Positions 38,931-50,474 of a stretch of DNA of 64,000 bases are shown piece by piece. The notes beneath the pieces were generated by a model that made no database searches, was not told the DNA's origin, and saw nothing but the letters and a program-made list of their open reading frames with translations. The stretch is from Trogon surrucura (Eukaryota; Chordata; Aves; Trogoniformes; Trogonidae). The position numbers and the translations under genes are program-made. The stretch covers positions 14,856,238 through 14,920,237 of the forward strand of contig CM036619.1 in the NCBI GenBank assembly GCA_020746105.1. Reading direction: 5' to 3'. How positions within the stretch are numbered: the stretch's first letter is position 1; every line of letters begins with the position of its first letter.

Positions 38931-41900
38931 AAAAAACCCAACATGGTACAGCTTCAGTTCAGTTCACATTTCCAGTTCATTTGTTCATGGCTCTCACAGA
39001 GATGAGCTGTTTTTCTTTTCTTGGGTGAAGTTTGACATTCTGTGGGCAAAACATCAAAGGGGAGAGCTGGACTGAGCTGTAGAGTAAGCCACAAGGGGCA
39101 CACCATTACACTGGAACAGTCAATATTTTCCAAATGCTAAAGATAGGAAATATCTTTAAGATTTTTTTTTTCCCCCTTTCTGCTGGATGTGCTCCTCAGT
39201 ACACCCATAGCCTGGTTATCTCTGTGAGGCCAGCCAGGATGAGGCATGCAGCAGCAGTTTTGGGATGGGAGGAGCAGCCAGGGTAGGGAAATCTAAAATT
39301 GTTGCTGCAAGCGAGCTCACCTGAGACTGAGCCTGGGGACAGATCTTGGCTGTGCGTGCTGTGAGAAGAATGGAAAATTCATCCAGGCTGATAGTGGTTA
39401 TGGGTGCTAGCAATGATATCATAGCCTAAGAATTTGACCGTGTTCTACAGTTATTAAAACTTGAGCCTGTAGCCTGTCAGGGGTCTTCTCTAGCTGTTTG
39501 GTAGTGGAAGACAAGGACACGATGGGAAAAATGTCCATCACCTGAAGCTTATTGATGGCTGTAGCCATTTCAATGCAACACCCCTCTATTCACTACGGTA
39601 TAACTTCTGTGTGTGTGTGTGTGTCTGTGTCTGTCTGTGTCTGTGTCTCTGTGTGCGTGTGTGTGTGCCATTTCAGCCTTGATGAGACACCTGTGGTCTT
39701 TAAGGGTCTCATTTGACAGTGGGAGAGGTGAGTTTAAACCCCTTAGGTGAAAGAACAGCTTTTACCATAGGAGGTAAAAGAAATGATAAGATGAAAAGGA
39801 AAGAACTTCTCCTTAAACCTTGTTTTCAGGGAAATTCTTCCCCCTCTAGCTACAGGCTTTGTTTATGTGTTACCAGCACAATAGCATGAGCTAGAAGGTC
39901 ACTTGTCTCCCTTTGGATTTACATGACATTATTGCTGAAGCCAGCAGGCTGGAAAATGGAAAGCTTTCCAGCCTGCCTCATGTCCTCTTAAAGACAATCC
40001 AGGAAGCTGTGCAGCCTCTGAGCTGAATACCCAGAGTTATACTGAATCCCGTGGCTACTTGCAACCTGTTAATGCATATGCAAATAAGAGATACTTTCTG
40101 GGGGAAGTGTGTTATTGTGAAGCTCTCTGGAACACTGCAAGTCAGTTCCCTCCACCTGCCCCCATATACTCATACCTCTCTCAGAGAGCCATTGCTCTCG
40201 TCATCAGAGTTGTCATTCATCACCGTTGTGGCTGCTGGGTAAAGAAAAACAAAGCATGAATGTTAAAAAAGAACTTTAGGTAGAGTCCAGGTTGGATGCT
40301 CAGCTGGTGTGAGCCAGCACAGCTGGACAAGCCAAGAGAAGATGTCCTCAGCTGTAGACTTCCAGCAAAGTGGTACACGTGCTCAGGGAAGGGAAGGGCT
40401 TCGCAAGTGGCAAATACTTCTGTCACTCAGACAGTCTGAAAAGCAAACAGTCTTCTCATTTACTTCAGGAAAATGCCATTTAGATTGTAATTGAGAAAAT
40501 TTTGTCACAGCAATATAGGCATTTTTCAGTGATCATACAGCTGAAGTTTTGTCCAAAAAAGGCAGCGTTCCTTTGTGTCAAGGGGACTTGTTTGGTGTGA
40601 GCGGTTAAAGATGCTACAGATAGAGCAAGTAGGTTGCCTGTCATTAAGGAAACTTAACACTTTCCTTGGAAAAACTTTTTCAATTGCTTATGGTTTGCCA
40701 GATTTTAAACCAATTAGGCTGAAATTCTGCATGCTGGTTGCTATTTTCTGATGAACTGTCAGGGAAAGATTTGCATCAGTAGTCCTTCAATCATTTCTAA
40801 AGGAGCAAATGAGAAGAACTGTTTTGCCTACAGTGAAAAAAAAAAAAGCCCCGTAATTATATTACTAAGCAGCTAAGTGTTTTGCAAGTGCAAGGCAGGT
40901 AGCTGAGCACCTTGTGGCTCCTCAGCAGAACTAGTGTCATACCCAGCAGCAGAGCTTAACTCCTTGCTCACCTGAAGTCCCACAGTGCTGCTTGAGTCAC
41001 TTGAAGGAGGACTATATCCCTGTCTTGGATGTAACACAAGTGATGAGTTCGATAAATCTGACAACAGGGGATATTAAAAAAATGACATGAGAACTGTGAG
41101 AAGAGGCAAGGGTGAAACACCAGCAATGCATAGTGGGACTGAAAACTCCACGCAGAGGAAATTGGGACTATATTTATAAAAGAAGCAGTGATGGAGCAGA
41201 GAGAATGGATGCACCAGGGCGCTATGGGAGAGCGAGAAGAGAATTAGATGGTGAAAACTGCGACAAAGTGCATGTGTGTGTTTGCATGCATGAGCATTTG
41301 CATACAGGTAGCCCAGCCCTCACAGAACTGTGGAAAAAAAAAGCACTGAACTGGGCAGAAACTATCTAGGAGATAACAAGAAAATATTGCAAATCTTTTT
41401 CAATGACCTTGCACCTACACTTAGTTTTGACAATTAGCTTTCAGCTCGTCACTGCTGAAAAATGTGTTTGTAGAAAGTCTGAAGAGCAATACTAAAGAAC
41501 TTTCTCAACTGGCTTGGGCATCTGGTATTGTATCCATTTACTGCTCCCAAAACTGTATATGAGAGGACGACCTGATTTTACGTCTCGTTCTTCCATTGCC
41601 TTGTGAAGGACCAGAGGCCAACACTGTTATTCATTTGTACCAAATAAAGCAGCTCTGTTTCATGCTAGGACATACAAGTTGTACCTTTTCTTAAAATTCT
41701 TAATTTGGCTGGCTTGGTTTTAAACTGTCAGCTGGTCTCAGGCCTCAGCCTGAGGATGAACTCAGCATTTCAGTGATGTGGCAAGGACTGAGTGCGTAGG
41801 TGAGGCTGTATCTCACAGGGGAACATTGCCACCTGGAAGAAGTCAGAAGCTGCAGAGAAGAGATGGCCCATGGGTCACAGCAGTGAGCCCTCTAGCCCAC

Positions 41901-42089
41901 TTCTCCGTTTCCAACAAGGGCAAGAGAAGATGTTGCTGCTGAAGAACACGCGAAGTTGTGTGTTACCAGTTATCCCCGGGTACACAGTATTTACAACTGT
42001 TGGATTAGGGATACTACAGGGTGTGTTCCTCCCTCATACTTTTAGTAGAAAGAGACATAAATTTGTCAGATCTCTTTTTTTAACATGGT
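38931..42089. other. Intergenic with one microsatellite
   Basis: Holds the TG microsatellite listed separately. No exon or transposon recognised. Confidence 0.55.
39607..39668 (+). repeat. Compound (TG)n/(TCTG)n microsatellite
   Basis: TG repeats interrupted by TCTG and TCTCTG units. Likely length-variable between individuals. Confidence 0.95.
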
Positions 42090-42685
42090 AATACTGTCTG
42101 CCTCCACCAGCTCCCATGCTGGCAAGTTCCAGAGGTTCACTACTCACTGTGTAAGTACTTTCTTTTATTTCTTTTAAACTGACCTTTTGCTAACGGCTTC
42201 AAGTGTCCCTACAGCCCATACCAGATTCTTGTAAACAAAGAGCTATGTGTTTAGTTTAACCAGCATATTCATAATTTTATAAATCATGATTACGTCACTC
42301 GGTCGCCTCCTTCACTCCAGAGCGGAGTCCCAGTATTTTCAGTCTTTTTAAGGCAGCAGCTTCAACACCTTGACCATTTTTGCTGCCCTTTTAACTCTTC
42401 TACAAGAATGCACTGTTTGCTTTTAATGTGGCAGCAACATTACACCCTCTGTCCTATTCCTAATAACTTTCTTATGAGTTCCAACATTTTGTTGGATTTT
42501 GTTTGCCATTGCATACTGAGCTGATGATTTCAGAGAACCATAAACAATGGCTCAGAGATCTCTTTCCTAAGTTGTAACTCTCAGTTCCAAGTCTGATATA
42601 GATAATTTTTTCCTAGATGCCTTGCCCTGGATTTATCTATATTAAAGTTCATCTGTATCATGTGCAAACTTTTCAGTGGCAGTAA
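42090..42685 (-). mobile_element. Ancient amniote-type CR1 LINE
   Basis: The text matches, with many changes, the CR1 3' consensus I recall from turtles and crocodilians. Examples are CTGCCTCCACCAGCTCCC, AGTTCCAGAGGTTCACTA and AGAACCATAAACAATGGCTC. It lacks the young avian octamer tail. High divergence implies an insertion well before birds radiated. Boundaries are approximate. Confidence 0.7.
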
Positions 42686-43005
42686 CTCCATGGTGTGGAG
42701 CTGGTTCAGTTGTCATTTTAAATGAGTTGACTTGTTTAGCTTTTATAACTCCTTAGGAAGAAGAAATCCCTTCAAACTCTCCTTAAGGTTTGAAGGCTAG
42801 TTTCCACTTCTCTAACTTAGTGGAGCTCCATGGATTTCAATTACAAATGATTTTATAGAGGCCTATAAAGCCAACAGCATCCTGTAGGGAGCAGGGCGAA
42901 GGATATTCTCTCCGGCTGCCTCTCAGCTCCTCAGAAAAGGGACTTTGCTTTATTAGTGTCCTGGGATTGTTCTTGATAGATATGAAATTTGTAGTACAAC
43001 CATAA

Positions 43006-44103
43006 TAAGGCATTCGACACTGTTGCCCACAGCATTCTCCTAGAGAAATTAACTGCTCTTGGCTTGGATGGGCATACGCTTTGCTGCGTGAAAAACTGGT
43101 TGGATGGCCAAGTCCAGAGAGTTGTGGTCAATGGAGTTAAATCCAGTTGGCGGCCGGTCACGAGTGGTGTCCCCCAGGGCTCAGTACTGGGCCCAGTCCT
43201 GTTTAACATTTTCATCAATGGTTTGGACGAGGGGATAGAGTGCACCCTCAGTAAGTTTGCAGATGACACCAAGCTGGGTGGAAGCGTTGATCTGCTTGAG
43301 GGCAGAGAGGGTCTACAGAGGGATCTGGACAGGCTGGATCGCTGGGCCAAGGCCAACATCATGAAATTCAGTAAGGCCAAATGCCGGGTCCTGCACTTCA
43401 GCCACAACAAACCCCAGCAGTGCTACAGGCTTGGGGAGGAGTGGCTGGAGAGCTGCCAGGCAGAGAGGGACCTGGGGGTGTTGATGGGCAGCCAGCTGAG
43501 CATGAGCCAGCAGTGTGCCCAGGTGGCCAAGAAGGCCACCGGCATCCTCTTCTGTATCAGGGAGGTGATCATGCCCCTGTACTTGGCTTTGGTGAAGCCC
43601 CAGTTTTGGGCCCCTCACTACAAGAGGGACAATGAGGTGCTGGAGAGGGTGCAGAGGTAGGCTACCAAGCTGGTAAAGGGCTTAGAAGATAAGTCTTACG
43701 AGGAAAGGCTGAGGGATCTGGGGCTGTTTAGCCTAGAGAGGATGAGATTGAGGGGAGACCTCATTGCTCTCTACAACTACCTGAAGGGAGGTTGTAGAGA
43801 GGCGGGACCTGGTCTATTCTCCATCATGGAGAGTGACAGGATGAGGGGAAATGGATTTAAATTGCACCAGGGGAGGTTCAGGTTGGATATTAGGAAGAAT
43901 TTCTTTACTGAAAGGGTTGTCAGGCATTGGAACAGGCTGCCCAGGGAGGTGATTGAGTCACCATCCCTGGAGGTGTTTAAGAGATGGGTGGATGTTGCGT
44001 TGGGGGGAACTGTTTAGTGGCTGATAGGGCTGGGACAAAGACTGGACCCTATGATCTTCTAGGTCTCTTCCAGCTAATAGAATTCCACGATTCTATGATT
44101 CTA
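43006..44103 (+). mobile_element. CR1 LINE, 5'-truncated, with one stop and two in-frame deletions
   Basis: Begins at [15 protein letters not shown] of the reverse transcriptase, keeps [13 protein letters not shown] and FADD, and ends with ATTCTATG tail at 44103. Against the usual CR1 text it lacks about eight residues after CIR and about six after VKP, both in frame. A TAG stop at 43658-43660 interrupts RVQR*ATKLVKG. The rest of the frame continues to 44017. Confidence 0.94.
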
Positions 44104-47100
44104 AGTATGATGCCATGTAAGGCGCTATGTTGTTGCTATGCCTGCTTGTGAAAATGTATATTTCAGATGAATCACGTAAGTTAGAACGAGTATTCCTAAC
44201 TACGCTCCTGGGAGGTTTGTTTGTTTAGAAATTAGTGTACGCAGCAGCCGTGAAGGTTGGTGAGGGACATCCCTGAGGCAGGAGTGCGGTGCGGACAGTG
44301 AAGGGTTTTCTGCGGTTGCAGCTCCATCTACTGGTACTCGTTGACCTGATCTCTGCCTTTTAGTCAGGGGCTACCAGTAACTTGTTCTCTTTGGGGATCA
44401 ACTTGAGTGAAAAAAAAATACGGTATATAGGAAGGAGGTAAATTCACCATGAATCTCTTCTCCCGATACCCCTTAAGCCAGCACAGGTACTCAGATCTCT
44501 GAGAGGTCCCTGTAACTTGGTGATATTGTGGCAGTTCCTCATCTTAGGAATTTTATGTGATGTTGCACCTCATATAACCTGTCCAACATTGCCAACTCTA
44601 AACCACTCACAATCCCTAAGTCAAAATAATGAGATTCTACAACTGCTGGGTTTTTATTCTGGACTCTTCATGCTTTCCAAGTCCACCATAGCCACAAAGG
44701 CTATTTTTCACTTAATGGCAGCAGCTATTCCAGCAGTAATTTATCCTCGCAGCAGGATCCTTAAGAGAAAAAGCAAATGACACAAGGCCAAGGAATTCAG
44801 AATACCATTTTTTTTCAAAGGTCAGATCTGTTTAGTACTGAGGGAAAATTCTATTCTTACTTCCATTAGTGACATTCCTTGCTGGCGAATGGATGTCAAA
44901 GAAGTTTCATTTATATAACTAAGAGAAAAACTTGGCCTCTTTTTCATCGTGTCTCTGAGGTAGCTCTGTCTTTTTCTAAGAACATTTGCTCCAGCTAAGA
45001 CTCAGGCTTGTTGTTTGACAATTTCATTATTAGATATATTTACTTTTTATTGCAGGTCAGGGACTGAACCTTGGACTGGGCCAAGGAACAGATGTCACTG
45101 CTGCGTGTAGGTCAGGCACATCTTAGAACCCAGATGACACCTCTGTCCAAGTCCTTCTTGTTTCAGGGAATGACAGGAAGAGTACTCCTGCGCTTCTTCC
45201 AACTCTTAGAGCTGGTACCAAGTTGGGAAGTGGACCCAGGAAGTGGAAAACATTTCCCGTTCTCCTTCTCTTCTGGAATTTTGGGTTAAAGCACCTGGTG
45301 ATGATTCACTTTGTGTCTCATTCCAACATCCCCAGGCTCTAAGCTGGTCCTACAGGTTTCCCCAGGGCTTCAGATCCCAGGCCAAGTTATTTACAGTTTG
45401 AAAAATAGGTATATTAAGGAGTCAGCTGCTGGATTCAGTGCCAGATTTTATACAGGGGACAAATGTAGCCAAGTACTAAGATCTTAATCTCCTTTTCTAA
45501 TCCGTAGACCTCCCATTCCATTTCCCCATTTGCCATAACTTTTTGTGTTGTCTTGGTGAAACTATCTTGAGACTATCTGTGTATTTTAATGCTACTGAAC
45601 AGTGAATCATATCCCAATACACCACATTGTTTTCTGCACTGTCCAGCCTGTCCAGATCATGCTGCAGCTCCCTGTTTTCTGTCCATAACCAGGGAGGAGT
45701 CAGGAGTTTGCTGAGGTCCTCCCGTGGCATAGAGCTGTGACCTAGCTGGGGTGTCCACCTGGATCCGGGAGTCTGGAAACGCTTTCAGGTCATGCAGCTT
45801 TGGAAAACTAAGACCTATGGTATCATTAATTACATTATCAATTTATACTAAAGAGAGTTTTCCACATGAAAAGTAATCACAGAAAAATGGCTATGGTCCT
45901 TGTGTGCGACAAAAAGAGGCAGCGAAGTGTTTATAGAAACAAAACACTTTTTGCCTCATTAAGTTTCCTCATAAAGCTTATTGAACCGAAAACAACACCT
46001 GCAACAAAGTAATATTAAAAGCCAATCATTCGTGGTCACTGCCAGTAAAACTGCCCAAGCATGTTATCTACATGCTTGAAACTACATTGCAGAAACTACA
46101 CTGGGAAGCCCCAGCACCCTTGTACAGAGCAACTGGGCTCGGTGAGGTCCCGGCTCTGCAGCAAGAGAAGTGCCAAAGGATCCTCTTCTCTGCCAGGAAC
46201 GCCTCTGGGCTTGTTCTCATCTGCTGCTTGTTGTGCCACACACCACAGGTCCACACCACGGAGGTTACACCTGGCCAAGATGACCAGGCCAAGGTGTTTG
46301 GATGAGATTAAAATTCCCAGTAATTCTTTTAAGATGACTTGTAAAGCTACAATGGTGTGGATCCACAGGGCTCAGTCCTTGCACAGGAGCATCTCTGGAG
46401 ACAGGCACAAGAAGTCTGACCCTGGACGTGCTCGATGTAAGCGTACGAATATTTTGTCACAATCTCCAGAATTCCTATAGATATTTGCACAGCAAGAAAG
46501 GTGTTAAAACCACACCCAAGCATAATTTGACTTGATCATTGTGTTCACCTGAAAGGCAGCTTGACAAGCTAGTTGCCAAAACTTAGCTCGTGTTTCTGAA
46601 TTGAAAGGTGCTGTGTCCTGGCAGGCTTAATGCAGGCAATACTTTGCTAAAGCCAAGAATTTAGGGCTCAAACATGTTATACAGGAGGAAGCAGCCAAAA
46701 ACTGCAGATTCCTGAGGACCTGTTTCCTCCTTTAAGATGCAGGAGGTAGATCAACACCTCAATCAGGAAATTTATGTAGCTTATTTACAAATGGATAATA
46801 AAAATTTAAGGTTAGAACACCCAGAAACTACAATGTTTGCTCTAGGAATGCCAATTTGGCATGTTAAATCTCCCTTTGACTCATAATCCCTCACAAACAG
46901 TCATTCTACCTTTCACCTCCGTGTAACTCGTTGCCAGAGTAATACCACCGGGACAGAAGTGGGACAAGTCATGTACAATTCACGCGATGCTGCTTCCTTC
47001 CTGCCCACGGCGGGCAGCCAGGTGGGCTCCTGGGCAGGGCACCCTCCTCTCACTTGAGAAACCAGGTTTTCTTCTTCCTGCTCCACCACGGATCTCCCGC

Positions 47101-48204
47101 GCGAGGCCTTAGACAAACATGTTGCCAAGCCACACGCAATAAAACCCGTCCGAGTTTCCCACCTGTGAAATGAGAAGAGCACTTCTCCTTTTTCTGAGAG
47201 CACCTTGAGGATAAACACAGCAACCTCTGAGCTGCTCAGGTTAGAAAGGGGTTTAAACAAGCATCACAATGGACCAAAAGAAACTCAACCCAATGGGAGA
47301 CAGGGGAATGGTCACGCTGAACTCCTAATAATAATTCAAGTACTTTCCATTGCTGATTACTGATTTTGATACATCAGATTTACTTTTTTTTGATGGTTTT
47401 CTTTGTGTCTCAGCAAAGACCAATGTGTTATGACTAGCTGTAGAAAACACAGTTAAGAAAGAAATGCAACGTGCTTTCGCTTTCCTATTTTTCTAAGGCT
47501 GAAGAGTGGTGTCTTATTTGCATCTCAGTTGGAGAACACATGGTTCACATCATCCACAGACAAGGCCCGGGAAGCCCTTCTGAACAACTTGGCAACGCAG
47601 CATGAAATGTGTCAGGACACCAGTATTCAATCTCAGAGTGTATAGATAAAAATAGAACAAACAAACTAGTAGAGCTCTAAGCCCACTTAATAATAGTTTC
47701 CCAGATTCAGATGGGAAAACGATCAATGTCAACATTTTTTAAAGTTCTAAAGCAAACGCAAAAATATAATGATTAGAGGAAGTGCAACGCAAGTCTTCTT
47801 TAGTGCTTTTTCTTTAACTTTCTATGAAGGCCACAGGTTTGGGTGATCACTGGTTCTGCCTCTCTCACCTTTTAGGGCTGTGTTTTACAACTGCATTTTA
47901 AGGCAGCATTTTACAGCAGCATTGTTTTACCCATGTCAGGAGTTATAACCCATGTACAGAGCCAGAGAAATCACAAGAATCTGAACAGACTGACCCCGTA
48001 CTTATCAATAATCACTGCAGGGCCTGTGCCACTTTGGGTTATGTCCAGGCATTCAGAGAAGACAGAAGCAGCACCAGGACTTCCGTGAAACACTCGCCGT
48101 GCATATTTTCTGAGCAAGTTCTAACAGTTTCAGTTTTCTAAAATATGCACTTTCATTTTTCCTTAGCAATAAGCAACAAACTGTTGCTTCTGTCTGCACC
48201 CTTT
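44104..48204. other. Intergenic, no firm feature
   Basis: A possible CR1 remnant lies at 45640-45690. The GC-richer part at 46110-46300 has frames in several registers up to 139 codons, but no domain is seen. Confidence 0.55.
45640..45690 (-). mobile_element. Possible short CR1 ORF2 remnant
   Basis: Read on the minus strand, LQHDLDRLDS resembles the CR1 motif LQRDLDRLD. Nothing on either side extends the match, so this may be chance. Confidence 0.35.
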
Positions 48205-48209
48205 GAAGG

Positions 48210-49247
48210 TGTAGTGGTTGACCCCGGCTGGAGGTCAGGTGCCCACCACAGCTGCTCTATCACTCCCCCTTCTCAGCTGGACCAGGGAGAGAAAATACAA
48301 CAGAAAGCTCATGAGTTAAGATAAGGACTGGGAGATCACTCAGCAATTACCGTCATGGGCAAAACCGACTCGACGTGGCAAAATTTAGTTTATTACCAAT
48401 CAAATGAGAGAAGGGTAAATCTTATAAACACCTTACCCCCACCCCTCCCTTTTTCCCAAGTTCAACTTCACTTCCAATTTCTCTACCTCCTCCCCCACCG
48501 TAGCACAGGATGACAGGAACTGTAGTTGTGGTCAGTTCATCACTCGTCTCTGCTGCTCCTTCCTCCTCAGGGGGAGGACTCCTCACACTCTTCCTGTGTG
48601 CCAGCACGGGGGCCCTCCCATGGGAGACAGTTCACAGACTCCTCTGTTGTGAGTCCTTCCCACAGGCTGCGGTTCTTCACTAAATGCTCCAGTGTGGGTC
48701 CCTTCTGCGGGGTATAATCCTTCAGGAGCAGACTGCTCCAGCAGGGTCCCCCATGGGGTCACAAGTCCTGCCAGCAAACCTGCTCCAGTGCAGGGCTTTC
48801 CACAGGGTCACAGCCTCCCCTGGCCTCCACCTGTTTCAGTGTGTGGTCCTCCAAGCGCTGCAGGTAGACATCTGCTCCACTGTTGGCCTCCACAGGCTGC
48901 AGGGGGACAGCCTGTCTCACCGTGGCTTTCACTGCGGGCTGCCGCGGAATTGCTGTTCTGGCACCTGGAGCACCTCCTCCCCCTCCTTCTTCATTGACCT
49001 TGGTGTCTGCAGTGTTGTTTCTCGCATATATTCTCACTCCTCTCTCCAGCTGCAATTGCACAGGGTGTTTTTCTGCTGCTTAGATATGTTATCACACCGT
49101 CACTGATGGGTTTGGCCTTGGTCAACAGCAAGTCTCTCTTGGAGCCAGCTGGCTGCACTGGACACAGGGGAAGCTTCTAGCAGCTTCTCACACAAGCCAC
49201 CCCTCTAGCCCCCTGCTACCAAAACTTTTCTGTGCAAACCTAATACA
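48210..49247 (-). mobile_element. Large solo LTR (1038 bp) with perfect 5-bp target duplication
   Basis: Plus-strand ends are TGTAGTGGTTGACC and AACCTAATACA. It is flanked by GAAGG at 48205-48209 and 49248-49252. The sense strand is inferred as minus, because AATAAA (48394-48389) then sits near the 3' end. The interior has decayed tandem repeats around TGCTCCAG. A 5-bp duplication fits an ERVL-like (class III) integrase, but ERV1 cannot be excluded. No coding remnant is present. It lies about 3.1 kb downstream of the MAL2 stop, in the same orientation. Confidence 0.88.
48663..48960. repeat. Decayed 40-50 bp tandem array inside the large LTR
   Basis: TGCTCCA-type cores recur at 48685, 48734, 48781 and 48873, with weaker forms at 48833 (TGTTTCAG), 48913 (TGTCTCAC) and 48951. 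Spacings are about 49, 47, 52, 40, 40 and 38 bases. Each unit also has a GGGTC/CACAGG-like part. The array lies in the 5' half of the sense (minus) LTR, where U3 enhancers sit. Confidence 0.65.
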
Positions 49248-49252
49248 GAAGG

Positions 49253-50474
49253 AAAGTCTCTACAGAGAGCTTATTTACCAGCAGCTACTACACAGTGGTA
49301 TCCAAAATACTATGAAATATTTTGTGATTCTATGAGTAGGGACCTGCATGGTATCTTAGATATTCCTGCACTACAGCTTCACATCAAATAGAGACACATT
49401 TGATGAAAACACTATTTGGCATCTGTGGTCTCATTCCTTTCACCCTAATTTCATTGACAGAAATTATCTCCCCCTGTCCTCCCATACTCCTTCCACTCTT
49501 TGGAGAGATCTAAGTGATCTTCAAGGCCATAGGCTTGGGGGTATTTTTGTACAGGAAAGAGTGAGATTTATTAGAATCAACTTGCATGTATCACACATAA
49601 TACCTATCAACAGGGTAACATGTTATTCTCATATTGGTATTTGCACACAAACCATTTCTGAGTCACACCTATCTTTTTAGCTCCCTGTATAAAGTAATAC
49701 AAAATCAACTACTAGCTTTTTTTCCTTGTTTAATTCTTTGTCTTGAAAGAACATAACTGCTCCTTCTGGTGTGTCCTTCCTTATGTCTTCCTCAAAGTAC
49801 AGCAAAGCTCCTCACATACTAACAGAAAATTTGCATTCTCTCACCCCTTTTGGAAAGCTGTTCTTGGCTACTGTAGTTTTTACCTTTATCTCTCCTCTGC
49901 CCTTTGTCTGCCTTTAATACTTAAGAAGGGAAGTTCAGGCTTTCCTCACTATACAGCTTCCATGCTATGCTAACCACGCTTTGCTACGTGGACTTTTACG
50001 AGACTTGAACAGAGTCCATTCATTGCGCTCTTTACACCTTCGGTTTGAACTCAGACATTAGATACGAACACCAACTAAACTTGGGATAGCTTTTTAATTC
50101 ACACCACTTGTGGGATTCATACTCTGTAGGTTCAAACAGGCTAAATATTAAGATCTTGCCCCGACCGTCCCAGTTGGCTGCCAATATAGCAGCTGTGGCT
50201 TGCAGAGCCTGTGGTGTGCCGTGCGCATCCCTGTTGCAGAACAAAGGAGAAACCACACCAGATATCAGTGCCCACTTGCAGTGCTGCTGTCGCTGACCTT
50301 ACTCTTCTCCTCACTAATACTGATGCTGCATCATGTGGCAAACGGCTGTACAAAACCAGCAACAATGTAACTGAGCCATCTCAAGAAATTTCAGCCTTGA
50401 CTTTATATGCCTTGTATCAGCTCAAAGCTGCAAAGTAGTTTTCCAAAGACAGAATTAATAACAGGACTACTGCC
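49253..50474. other. Downstream flank of MAL2
   Basis: Between the large LTR and the putative 3' UTR end. Carries minus-strand AATAAA at 49572-49567 and ATTAAA variants, so a longer MAL2 3' UTR could reach into it. Confidence 0.45.

Noticed and set aside
48684-49106. Open frames of 100-140 codons at 48.6-49.1 kb
   Set aside because: They lie wholly inside the solo LTR and follow its internal repeats.
49312-49336. A CR1 tail (TTTTGTGATTCTATGAG)
   Set aside because: Only about two octamers long with no CR1 sequence before it; too short to call.
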